In this document: in pieces, positions 34,801 through 45,389 of the stretch
How positions within the stretch are numbered: the stretch's first letter is position 1
Layout of the letters: each line of letters opens with the position of its first letter
Assembly: GCA_029216955.1 (NCBI GenBank)
Contig: JANAVB010002199.1
Location: 10,214,271-10,278,270, forward strand
Length of the DNA stretch: 64,000 nt
Source: Iris pallida
Lineage: Eukaryota > Streptophyta > Magnoliopsida > Asparagales > Iridaceae
Direction of reading: 5' to 3'
Notes under the pieces: generated by a model
Databases searched by the model: none
What the model was told of the DNA's origin: nothing
Seen by the model: only the letters and a program-made list of their open reading frames with translations
Made by a program: the position numbers and the translations under genes

Positions 34801-36789
34801 CTGAACTTCTTTCATTGCTGTTATTACTCCCTGCTCTTGCTGAGTTGTCTCTGATCTGACTAAGGTAAATTTTTTCATGCCTGGAATATCAAAAGATACA
34901 CTCCCGCTACGACAATCTATTGTCGCATGACTGTCTTTCAGCCAGTCCATGCCTAAGATAACGTCAAAATTTCCAACATGAAATTCTATCAACTGGGCGG
35001 GTAAGGAATGCCCGCAAACTACAACACTACACGCTAGAATAACTCTACTAACTCCTACGAGCCCATTACCAGTGAGTATATTCAACCTCCTTGGCAATGC
35101 CTCGAACTCCATTCCTAGCCGTGTCGTAAATTGTGCAGATATAAATGAGTGTGATGCTCCCGAATCAAACAATGCTACTGCGGGATATGAGGCGACGAGA
35201 ATGTTACCTGCCACAACATCTCCCGATGCTAATGCCTCCTCCAAGGACAGTGTGAATGCCTGCCCTCGACCTCCTTGCTGGTTCCCATACTGTGGCCTAG
35301 CCTGGTGCTGCTGCTGGCCCCTGCCTTGATGATGCTGGGGTGGTCTATGCTGGTGTTGCTGCATCGGCGGTCCCTGCTGCCGAAACATCTGAGCCTACGG
35401 CATTAACGGGCGCTGTGCCAACGGTCTCACTGCTACCGCTGGTCCTCGATACTGCCCTGCCCCTGGTGCTGGCAGAGCAGGAAACTGCTGTACTGGTCCT
35501 CCTGACCTCGAATTCATGGGACATGTGGTAACCCGATGATATGGATTTCCATATATCAAACACTGCCCGTTCAATGTCCGATACACATCTCTAGTGTGCC
35601 CCATCTTCCCGCAATAAGTACAGCCCGCTGGGGGTTGCTGGTTCTTCTTCTGTTGCTGCTGCTGCCTGGGTGGTGGTGCTGGCCCTCGCATTGCCACATC
35701 GTGAATGCGAATGCCAAGGCATGGTGCTGTTGTTCGGGGCGCTGCTCCCCCTCCTCCTTCAATCTGACTGTAGGATCTCTTCTGACCCCCAGTCCTTGCC
35801 GCAAGCCTCTGAATGGTTATCTCATGCCTGCGGGTTGCCGTCAATATTTCGTCAAAAGTTTGATAATTATGCCCCTCTATCAATTGCAAGAGTTCAAGAT
35901 GAAACCCTTGCTGAAATCTTATAGCCCTCTGGCGCTCTGTTGCTACCATCTCTGGGGCAAACCTACTCAATCTGCAGAACTCCGCTGCGTAAGCATCTAC
36001 AGTCTTGCCAGCCTGTCTGAGGTTGATAAACTTCTGTTATAGCTCAAACTGCGCCACAACTCCATAATACTTCGTCTTGAATCTTGCTGTAAAATCGTCC
36101 CAAGCCACAGGACGCCTGATGCCCACTTCCTCTGATTCCCACCAATCACGTGCGAGATCCTGAAGTAACAACCTCACTAGATCCACACGTTCTTCTGCCG
36201 GCACCTTGGCGGCTGTCAAAATAGCCTCAATATCCTTAAGCCATGCATCTGCTGAGATGGCATCCTCCGTGCCCTCGAAACGACGGGGGTTGTACTTGCA
36301 AAATCGGGCTGACGCTCCTGAATCTGTCCTCGCCCCTCTTTCCAATGCCGTCTGTAATCCTTGGTTGAGTAGTACATTCTGCTCTTGTAACTGAGCGTGC
36401 ATGCGCTGCTGGGCTAACATCTGGTGTTGCTGAGTAGCCATCATCCTTCTCATGATCTCCAGAAGGGCTGGTGTGTCCACTTCCATAGGGGTAGGTGGAA
36501 CTATTGGTGGTGTTGGAACCTCTGGATACTGCGATCCAACCGCTGGTTCCACTATCACTTCTTCTTAGATAGTCTCTTGAGTTAGTACCGGCTCTTGTTG
36601 CTGACCAACATGGTCAGGTTGTCCATGCTGCTGTCCATGTTGTTGCTGTCCAGCTCTGACAGATACGGACGAGGTTCCCCTAAGAAAAGGGACAAGAGAA
36701 CAATCAAATGACCGGACAGGAAAGATCAATGAAGTCAAAGGATACTGGAATGTCAAGCTGGTATTGAGAACAACGAATCGCGAGATCAA
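31846..36789 (-). pseudogene. Gag-pol polyprotein of gypsy element 1, four nonsense codons
   Basis: A single frame of about 1,650 codons, interrupted only by TAA 36567-36565, TAA 36039-36037, TAG 35397-35395 and TGA 32625-32623. Gag: PRRFEGTEDAISADAWLKDI and WDDFTARFKTKYYG (Retrotrans_gag). Two zinc knuckles near 35630-35515 are damaged (CTYCGKMGHTRDVY, CLIYGNPYHRVTTC). Protease [12 protein letters not shown] near 35160. RT has [11 protein letters not shown] near 34230. RNase [15 protein letters not shown] near 33790. Integrase zinc region [11 protein letters not shown]...CLVCQQ near 33150-33020, core [12 protein letters not shown] near 32770. The C-terminal chromodomain-like segment (ILDRREKILKNRTI, GESTWEREDDIRSRYPHLF) lies at about 32060-31915. 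Near intact; one CGA-to-TGA-type stop separates the integrase halves. Confidence 0.93.
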
Positions 36790-37412
36790 GGGGGAACATG
36801 TGTGATTGAGACATCCTATAAATCAAAACACCCCACGAGTGGATGACTGTATCCGTGGAGATTCCTGCTATATATTACATGTCTTGGCAAGGTGGCCTCA
36901 CGAGGGACCTGTGCTCCATGACACCTGTCTACGCGAACCCCTGGGTTGGCTAGCCTTGCTGGAAAGATATGATCTGAGGATTTTCTAATAACATGACGCG
37001 AGGATAACCTCGTCCCACTAGAAACTCGTAGACTTGATTGGCCGTGAAAATGACTTGCATGTTTCCTATTTACCTTCCGTGAATAACTGAGGGAAGCAGA
37101 CTGTCATGGTGCGTGATCCAACCCATGTTCTTGTTTGATTGTTGGGTTGGTTATCGTACTATGATAGGCTGTGGACCGAAGTTATGAACGGAAGACTTAT
37201 TCTGTTTGTGAAGTGCTACTTCTGTGAATGACTAAGGAACATGGTCTATCATGGTACATGATCCAAGCCATGTTCTTGTTTGATTGTTGGGTTGGTTATT
37301 GTGCTGCGATAGACTATCGACCGAAGTCACGATCAGGAGATTTTATTGTTTATACCTTTTTAACTTATATGAAAGTTAGAAATCAGGCCTGCATGGGCCA
37401 CCACTAAAACCT
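36790..37412 (-). other. 5' leader of gypsy element 1
   Basis: Non-coding region between 5' LTR and gag. It contains a 144-bp-period tandem duplication (copies starting about 37081 and 37225, sharing CATGTTCTTGTTTGATTG). A candidate primer-binding site lies at 37388-37403. Confidence 0.7.
37388..37403 (-). promoter_or_regulatory. Candidate primer-binding site of gypsy element 1
   Basis: On the minus strand TGGTGGCCCATGCAGG starts 9 nt after the LTR. Gypsy element 2 has the same sequence with one change at the same place (60481-60466). It begins TGG as required for a tRNA 3' CCA end, but it is not the usual tRNA-Met site and I cannot name the tRNA. Confidence 0.5.
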
Positions 37413-38695
37413 TGTCACGCCCCAGAACCAGAATACTGGAGAGCGGGGGAATGACTCAGCCAGCTACGTATTACGGGTAGATGAATACCGTATAATACGA
37501 TCAATGCTGTCTAACCAGACGAGGGGGTGCATACTACATAAAGTCTTACTATGGTCATTACACATCTATTGTCTCAATCATTCGAATAAGAAACAGTAAT
37601 AGAGAACATGTAAGATAAAGCAGTAAGGCGTCCCAAATGCTCAGTCAAAATGTTCTTGATATCTGGCTTTACAAAACATAGCCAGATTAATATAGCAAAA
37701 GTATACACAATTGTTATCAGCTGCAGTCTGACTTTAATTACAATTATGTAAAAGTAAGTACAAGACAATCCGACTAACATGTCGGTGCCAACGGCAAGGT
37801 ATTAAGTAGATAACAACACGAGCGGTGAAGTAAGGAACCCACTCGAGTCCTCATGCGATCATCCCTCTAGTGTTGACCATCTTGGAGGTAGAAGTAAGCT
37901 GGATCCTCGGGGACCGGCTCTAAATCTGGCCATGCAAAACCAGAGAGGTTAGACCTCTAATAGCAAGTACCACAAGGAAGCACGACATGAGAACTAAAAC
38001 CAGTAAGTAAAAGAATATAATAATAGATCTCTGCTTTCCACTAGGATTCACATCACATCACGACACTTCGAACCAACCTCCCAACCAAACAAGGACAGAA
38101 GTTGGCCCGTCATGTCCTGACATTCTGATCATCCCAGTTAGGTGACAGAGTAGGTACAGTGCACAAACAAATCATCTTGAACGGCCAATCAAATCCTACG
38201 GCTTGCTATTTTGAGTCCCAAGTTATCCTGGAATTTATGCAATAGGGACTCCTCAGTTCTTACTATGTACAAGCAAGGCTAGTCTATCCAGTGAATCATG
38301 TGCGCCATGCATGAATTAGACGAGTCCCAGCAGGACGCCCGTCATCAATATACAATATAATATAAGCAGATACTGTTCTCTGCCCGTGTGGCAGGTTTAC
38401 AATATCTGTGGGGACCAGCCGGCCCGTCGGGTACTACTCGTCCCAAGGGAGCTGCCATGTAAGAACTCGGGAATCCATTCTCTCCATGCAATTATTATTT
38501 TATTTAACTTAATAGTCCCTATGTTGAGTGAAATCCCATGTCGTGGATCATGGTCATTCAAATGAGTACTTTCGTACAATGTACGATATGCACAACTCTA
38601 CAACGATACCAGTCCACTAAATCTAACAAATATTAAATAAATACTTATGAGTTGTACATGTATAAAAATACGCATTCTGGGAACGGGGAGTGACA
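37413..38695 (-). repeat. 5' LTR of gypsy element 1, internally deleted (1,283 bp)
   Basis: Collinear with the left LTR up to about 38610, then a 1.8-kb deletion, then the last 65 bp to GGGGAGTGACA. The junction (38611-38631) holds filler sequence identical to 38703-38723 in the flanking DNA. The deletion removes the TATA region, so this 5' LTR probably has no promoter. Confidence 0.92.
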
Positions 38696-38700
38696 GGATA

Positions 38701-41018
38701 CTAGTCCACTAAATCTAACAAATTATATGTCCACGAATCCAGAATGACGATACGAACCCAACGATATATCCAGAATTGAATTCCGTTGACCCGATCTCAA
38801 ATTGGTCCGCTGACCAGGACATTAAAATTTTGATTTGCACGAAAAAAGTGTACCGGAGCCAATGTCCTCAAAACTTAGCAAATTATATGTCAACGAGTCC
38901 AGAATGACGATACGAACTCAACGATATATCCAAAACTGGATTCCGATGAGCCGATCTCAAAATGACCCGTTGACTCGGACTATGGGGCCTGTTTTGCACC
39001 GAAATACGTGCCAGGACCCACATTCTCCAAATCTAACAAACTTTATATGACTTTGTGCCAGAACGACGCCACGAATCTACTAGTGGTGTCAGAAAATGAA
39101 TTCGGAGTCCCGGGTTCAAAATTAGAATTTTACAAGTTAAAAATTACGAATTTGGATGGCCAACTTTGGCGTCAAATTCAACCAATCAAACGTGCTCACA
39201 ATGAAATAAAACTTGAGGGACAGGAAGATGGTTATACCAGCTACGCACAAGAATAGGTGGTACACCAAACGGAGGTGCGACGGCGGAGTTACGAGCCGGT
39301 GAAGTTGGCTCCACAAAACTGTCCAAAAATAGTACAATTTAAACGGTCAACTTGGCGGCCGATTTTGATGTATCAAACGACAAAATTAACAGATAAACTT
39401 GAGGGAAGTGAAGAGGTATATACCGAGATTGTGACGGAGGAAAGAGTTCGTCGATCCAACGATCAAATTTTTTGAAAAATGTGCGCAAAGTTGCTATCCC
39501 GAAGAGCAATTCTGAATCCGATCCCGCGCGCATCACGGCGGGATCTCGTGCCAAACGCACGAAAGTGTGCTTCACGCATCGGGGAGGACGACAAACGTTC
39601 GGGGGGTGGTTGGTTGGATAGCCGCATGCCACGCGGCTCACGCTATCGCGCGCGCTGCTGGCCTCGCACATTGCTGCGCTCGCAGTTGCAGCTGCGGGCT
39701 GTATGTGCATGGCCGCACATGGGGTAGCCAGACCAGACAGCGACCTCCGACGGTGAGGCAGTCCAACGGTGGCAGCGGTGGCGGCGGTGGTTGGAGGAGC
39801 TCGGCTTGGAGAGTGAGGAGAGATTGAATGTGATGGAGATGGTGATGTGATAATGAAGGTGAAGGGAATGAAAGGTGTCGGTTGAAAGAGTAGGGGGAGA
39901 CTGTAAGAAAAGGAAGGGGAGAAAATGAAGTGTTCGGCTATGGGAGGGGGACATTGAGCTGTTGTTGTGTGTGTTTAGAAAGAGAGAATTAAGAGAGATG
40001 AGAGAGAGTTGAATTGAAATTAAAGAAGAAGAGAGAGGGGTGCATGGAAGTTAGGTCAGGCCAGGGGGGTTGATTGAGTGTGTAACATGTGGAAATGTGT
40101 GGTCTGGATTGATGGAGAGAAAACCCATGGCTAGGATTTAATGTAGCTAAAATTAGGTCATTTATTAGGGTATGATAAATAAAGTTGTCCATTAAATATC
40201 TTGAGTGGATACACTTGGTATTGGGTGTTTTGTAGGAGAATGGGTATGTGGGTGTTCATGTGGGGATAGTATAAAGCTTGGGTTTGGTTCCAAAGAGTCG
40301 GGTCGGATCAAAATCGGGTTTGGCACGATAAATGATTTAATTTAGCCACTTATGATCACGGGTAAATAAGTAGCATACGGAGGCTCAACTAAATGGGACA
40401 CGGGTGTCATGTGGGTAGTAGGCTTAATATGGGCCAGGTCCATATATTGGGTTGACAGGTTCGGGTCGAAAGGGTGTCCCCAATTGAAGTCGAAAATAAA
40501 TGTGACTCCGTGAGATGAATTAAGATTGAGTCTTATGTCAGAAAAGTTGTGCGAAGAAAATGAAACACAAGATGGTGTGTCTGAATGGGACACGAAGGTC
40601 ATGGGTGTAGGGTGTCTCGAGTAGATCATGCATGAGAAGTTGGTTTCGAGAAAATGACTAGTCTTGTGCTACTAAATTAAAAGTCATAGTAATATGAATA
40701 TGATGATCAAAGATAAAAGTGGAAAATTTAATTAATAATTATTCAACGATCAATTGGTCTAAATTGACCCGAAGTTGTGTGAAGCAAAAAGAGTACAAGG
40801 GAATAAGTTTGGGTGGGACATGATATATCAACATGAAGATAACCTTGTCTACTACAAACTAATGAAGAAAGTTTTCAGAGATTGGCATCTTTGACGCTCC
40901 AGAAATTAAAATCACGAAAAAGAACATTAAATAAAAATAATAATCAAATAACAATATTCGTTGAAAATAATTAATTTAGAAAATTAAAAAAATAACCCTA
41001 CATTTCAGGGGACTTACA
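38701..41018 (-). repeat. Solo gypsy LTR, right part
   Basis: Continuation of 26569-28601 after the nested element. Starts with three diverged tandem units of about 160 bp (38701-39060; shared AAATTATATGTC or AAACTTTATATGAC, and CCAGAATGACGA-type blocks). The GC-rich, CT-rich section at 39500-40080 is, on the minus strand, the typical LTR leader after the promoter. Ends AGGGGACTTACA, then TACGA. Confidence 0.78.
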
Positions 41019-41023
41019 TACGA

Positions 41024-41280
41024 AAACCATCACAGATCACTATGCAATTATTATAGCCTTATACATGAATATCCCGATACAAAGCCGGTAAAGAATATAA
41101 AGACTATCTATACTTGCAACATCCTCAATCTCAATACATCCAATCAATCCTATACACAAATCTATATCTCAGCATCCGGAGTGAGCTCGGCTGCTAGGTC
41201 TCCCTGCTGGCCATAACACTCTAAGGGATCATTCTCACATGTAATCAGGAGAATTAGGGAGAATAGACCAAGATCACAAA
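41024..41280 (-). repeat. Outer LTR X, second part
   Basis: Sequence that was contiguous with 26417-26568 before the solo LTR inserted (target site TACGA). It ends without an LTR terminus where pararetrovirus-like sequence begins at about 41281. Confidence 0.5.
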
Positions 41281-41289
41281 TTTTTTTCG

Positions 41290-41682
41290 ATGACTAAAAT
41301 CTAAAAAAAATACTCTGAAGAACAAATTAATGAAGCCTATAAATTAGTCCATATCATGAAAAAATTTAAAGGAGTTATAAAAGAACTAAATAAATCAACT
41401 TATAGAGCTATAGCAGTCAGACATGTAGATGATATCATGACTAATCTTAGAAAACATATTAGAAAATATGAAGACCGTAAAAGAAATGATAAAAATTATA
41501 AAGAAAAACAAAATAACACAGAAACACAAAATGACCTTTTAGACCTTGAAATAACCAGTACTTCAATAGATGAAATTAGCCTATCTCTAGAAGAATGGAA
41601 TAATACTAATTGGAAAATTTTTCCTTTATATAGTATAGCAGAAGAACCTTTTGATTCGGTTGAATTTATAAATAGTTTATAA
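41290..41682 (+). pseudogene. Small ORF of the pararetrovirus fragment, unknown function
   Basis: ATG at 41290, one in-frame TAA at 41302, then open to TAA at 41680: about 131 codons. The product is Lys-, Asn- and Glu-rich with a helical N-terminal half and an acidic C-terminal half. It is in the same frame as the next ORF, 33 bp away. I do not recognise a domain; it could be a small viral ORF or the tail of an upstream gene. Confidence 0.5.
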
Positions 41683-41715
41683 GATCTGATCTGATAAGAT
41701 TACTTTATTCTACAG

Positions 41716-43074
41716 ATGGACATGCCTCCTGACCAAAGAGCTCTTCAACACTATGGTAATGGTAGTCAGAACATCTTTAGTCAGAATCAGGTAGCACAGA
41801 CTTTCTATAGTCAAGAATTAAGATTCAGTAATGTATAACTACTAGTATTTTCGAATAGCAATATCTCTTTTAGAACTCAGTCTCATATATCACTTAAAAA
41901 AGAACAAAAATGCTTAGTAGATAATTTATGGATTTCCTTTAACAAAAAAGATCAAAAATATTTTCTAGCAAGCATGAATGCATTATCAGAACTATTTACC
42001 CAGATTAAAACTAACTTTAAATTTTATGTAGTATTCAGAGGAAAGGTTCCAGGTGTATACCATACCTAGATAGAAGTACTAGACAATATAAAAGATTTTG
42101 CTATTCCACTTTACAAAGGTTTTTACTATTTATCTGAAGCATTAGACATAGCAAGACAACATCTTGGACCACATTATTTTGTTTCTCCATCTCTTAGAAG
42201 TATACAAGATAGACCTCTTGAATTTTCTATTATTCATGATATTAATGAGATGATTTTGTTTTGTGATCATTGCGAGGTACTCTAAAAAACTGCAAAAAGA
42301 CTAAATGAAAACATATAAGTCCTTGTCAGAGAAAAACAACAGCTTATTCAAAGGATAGCAGATTTAGAAAGAAAAGATTTCCTAAACAAATTTCCACCAA
42401 AGCAGACCTATCCTTTGGTCTTTAATAAAAATAATGAGATGGATGTGCATTCTCCTCCGAATGCAGTAAAAGATTCTGTTAGGTCCACAAATCCAGCAGC
42501 TAGTCCAGTCCAAATGACAATCGGTAAAGACATATCAAGTCTGTTGATGGCTGTGGTTTTTCCTAAAAACCAACTTAGAGAGTCTGTTGGATCTACAAGC
42601 GCAGCAGCTAGTCCGGCTCAATCGATGGCTGGTAAAGACAAATCAAATCCGTTGATGGCTGCGACTTTGCCTAAAAGTCGAGATAAACAGGTAGGTACTG
42701 AAGACATAAAACTGCAGGAAGACAAAAAGACTCAGCAGAGAGACATAGACAAAGTCCAGCAAATTTTAGACGAAATACAAGGAAGACAAAGGCCAAAAGA
42801 AAAGACTAGAACAAGTAAGATTAAGATTGTAAGAAAAAAGAAGGTCAAGACAAAGAATACGATGGAAGAAGTATCCAGAGCCATAGAAACAAGAATGAAA
42901 GAATTCTTCAAGAAAGAAGAAATAAAGATAGCAAGTCATGATTCTCCAGTACAAGATGTTCCAACACGAAGACAAGAGTCTACAAGCCCCACTACTGATT
43001 TGACTGCTGACTCAAATATGTCATCTATGTCTTTTGACAATATAGCAGAACATAACCTAGATACTGTTTGTTGA
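41716..43074 (+). pseudogene. Viroplasmin/transactivator-like ORF, four in-frame stops
   Basis: One frame of about 452 codons from ATG 41716 to TGA 43072, broken by TAA 41836, TAG 42067, TAA 42283 and TAA 42316. Around 42022-42170 lies the RNase H1 N-terminal/viroplasmin pattern (FYVV, then a GxxPGVY motif, then YKGFYYLSEA and LGPHYF), as in the inclusion-body protein of caulimoviruses. The conserved Trp of this motif is replaced by the TAG at 42067. The C-terminal half is a Ser/Pro-rich linker with a repeated AVKDSVRSTNPAAS/LRESVGSTSAAAS unit, followed by a very basic segment (about 42720-42920). The family protein supports translation of polycistronic viral RNA and forms viral factories. 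Alternative: a plant RNase H1-like gene, less likely given the context. An AG acceptor-like tract (TTTATTCTACAG) directly precedes the ATG. Confidence 0.68.
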
Positions 43075-43081
43075 CTACTCT

Positions 43082-43355
43082 CCACGTGGCTCATAAAACC
43101 ATACCAGACCCCTACTATAACACGTGTCTCTCCATTCCAGATCTCTATTACACCTGTCAACATATGAGGATACGTGTCCTTTATGAAGACCCCTACTATA
43201 ACACATGTCTCTCCATTCCAGATCTCTATTACACCTGTCAAAATATGAGAATATGTGTCTTTTATGAACCTCCACATGTCTGAACCCTACTCCATGGGTT
43301 AACATGTGTCGAAGACTCATCTAAGACCCCTACTCTGTCTTCTGCCCTATAAATA
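43082..43355 (+). promoter_or_regulatory. Pararetrovirus-type promoter with 81-bp tandem duplication and TATA box
   Basis: Two 81-bp copies (43107-43187 and 43188-43268) differ by a handful of bases and start GACCCCTACTATAACAC. The first copy has a G-box core ACACGTGT, which is ACACATGT in the second; another CCACGTGG lies at 43082. A TATAAATA box is at 43348-43355. Position after the viroplasmin ORF matches the pregenomic RNA promoter of caulimovirids. Confidence 0.62.
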
Positions 43356-43521
43356 GAAGAATTTTCTTACTCGAAAAGGAGGAACAATTCTACTACCTCA
43401 CGTGCACTTCCTCTTTTACATCCTTCCTCTCCGGTAAAGAGAATCCTAATCCTCTTGCTATGTATAGAAATCCGCCTACTGGTAGAAAGTCCTTGTAAGT
43501 TTTATCTTTCGTTTTTGTATA

Positions 43522-43527
43522 AATAAA
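43522..43527 (+). terminator. Poly(A) signal of the pararetrovirus leader
   Basis: AATAAA about 170 bp downstream of the TATA box. In caulimovirids the poly(A) signal lies shortly after the start of the genome-length RNA, giving a terminal redundancy; the spacing fits. A donor-like GTAAGT (about 43496) and an acceptor-like TTTTTTTTTCCAG (about 43581) surround it. Confidence 0.5.
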
Positions 43528-43597
43528 GGGATTCCGGAAAGGGAAATCCCCTAGCTATGTATTTTTAGTTTTTTTTTCCAGCATGTAAATTAAGTAG

Positions 43598-45334
43598 TGT
43601 CATGCCCCAATTTCGTAGAATCGATAGTCGTCCCCTGGACATGATGTAGTGCAAACCTAAGTTGTGATCACATAAGGCATAGTCATAAGGTTATCTAAAA
43701 CACAACAGCAAGAGAATGCACAGTGTAAATTGAATACATTACATATAGAGAAACTTGAGCTTTATTGATAATGAACATCATATTACAGACTTGATACAAA
43801 GGTGCTGTGCGGGCTTAAAAACTGACTCCATTACAAAATGAATATCGATGAGATAGCCGTTCCATACATCATACCCCTTTATAAAATCAAAATACGCAGA
43901 CATCTTGAATAGGGGAGAGTTGAGACATCTTAGCTTGGACAGTTGCAAAGTCTTCCAAAGAGATTGGGTCAAGGCTTCGTACGTACGGATGGAGCTTCAA
44001 AATATACGAGCGCTGCCTTCAGTCACGCGACATGCTACTCCTGATTTATAGCACCTGTAGAGAGCGAGGATCAGTACAATCAACGTGTACTGGCGAGTGG
44101 CTAATTATTTTCCATGCTCTTATTGGTTCAAGAATTTAGGTGAATCATGCAGTATATTTAGTGATCTTTCTAGCCATCCTAGTCAGTTTCATGCAAACAG
44201 TTTGACAAAACATAAACAAGGTATATTACACTAGAACTTACCCACGGCAGAGTGTACCGTGCAACATAAAGCTTACCAACACCTTTCCTGTCATTTTAAT
44301 ATCAATTCATATTCAGTGTGTGATGTGGAGGTCACTAGCATTAACTAGCCATCCTGGACATAATCTGGTTAGACGGGGTCCTTTCAATGCAAGTAGTAAT
44401 CTCCGTTGCAAGTCCCCGAATTACCCGTTGCTTAAACCCAGCTCGGCTATACTGTGTTTCCTCCTAGGCCGAAGCGGTCCCGTGGCCCCGTGTTACCGTT
44501 CGAGGAAACAAATGCCCTTGTATACAAGTTGTCCATGTCCGTGCTAGCCTAAACTAGTTATTCAAGCATGGTCTATGATTCATAGTAAACTTAACCAAAC
44601 TCGGCGTATCTCGTCTTGTCATTTTGCAGTGTATATTCATTAGTTTATTCCCTTTTTACTTAACATAGTTTGATGGAAAGCATATTATAAGCAAGGATAT
44701 GAACAGTTCTATAATAAGCTGTTCTATAAGTCATATACGTGAAATGTCGTACAATAGTTTTATTGGAATAAGCCTTGTCATATTGCATTTACAATTTAGC
44801 ATAGCATATGTTGGTATCGACAATACATTGAAAAAAAGGGTCGAGAGGAGAAAGGTCAGCCACTCACCTTAGTCTTACTTGATGCGAAGAACTGGTTGGC
44901 CGCGCTTAGACGTCGCCTACGCGATCACCTGAAATCGCATAAGCAACTGATTAGAATACTATGCCATTCAAGGAGTTCGATACGAAATACGAAGTTCAAA
45001 AATACAAGCCATAAAAACCATCGAAAATATTCACGAAAATACATTCACGAAAAACTAAAGCCAAAGAGCAAGTACGACATAAAAAGTAGAGCAACGGGAG
45101 GTCTCTTCCGACTCAGCCATAGAGTCTATCCTCGAGACGCAATCCGCTGAATATAGGACTTGATTTCGAAGAAGCCTTTCTATAACGAGAAAATGATCTT
45201 AATTCAATCGTTCCTGTTCGACCGATTCAATCGATCCCGATCTATCGGTTCCGACTGAATCAATAGCGACAGTGTTCCATTCTCGCATACCCCTCGGACG
45301 AAAACGAGATACGATGTAGGGACGGGGCACTATA
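43598..45334 (-). repeat. 3' LTR of gypsy element Y
   Basis: As read on plus it starts TGTCATGCCCC and ends GGGGCACTATA, where CTACA would be expected, so the terminal CA seems mutated. The conserved AATTTCGTCCTCGAAA block follows at about 45354, as next to the other gypsy 3' LTRs here. Its insertion target appears to be the pararetrovirus sequence. Confidence 0.65.
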
Positions 45335-45389
45335 CCATAACCAGCTAAGAAAAAATTTCGTCCTCGAAACTTAAGAAGAGAACATACCT

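Larger units (their letters stand above)
28602..38695 (-). mobile_element. Complete Ty3/gypsy element 1 (chromovirus, Tekay-like)
   Basis: 10,094 bp with perfect target duplication GGATA (28597-28601 and 38696-38700). On the minus strand: 5' LTR (38695-37413), leader, gag-pol, polypurine tract, 3' LTR (31677-28602). Pol order protease, RT, RNase H, integrase with a chromodomain-like C-terminus defines a gypsy chromovirus. The right LTR lacks 1.8 kb present in the left one. In the shared part about a dozen mismatches over 1.2 kb are visible, so it is young. Confidence 0.93.
41281..43597 (+). mobile_element. Endogenous pararetrovirus (Caulimoviridae) fragment
   Basis: About 2.3 kb on the plus strand: a small ORF, a larger ORF with a viroplasmin-type domain, then a non-coding region with a strong TATA box, a poly(A) signal about 170 bp further on, and an 81-bp tandem duplication. 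In caulimovirids the transactivator/viroplasmin gene is last before the large intergenic region with the pregenomic promoter, so the order fits. The ORFs carry stops and are dead. No capsid, movement or polymerase gene is in view. The left edge meets LTR X and the right edge meets an inserted gypsy LTR at 43598, so the insert may continue outside the window. Confidence 0.72.
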
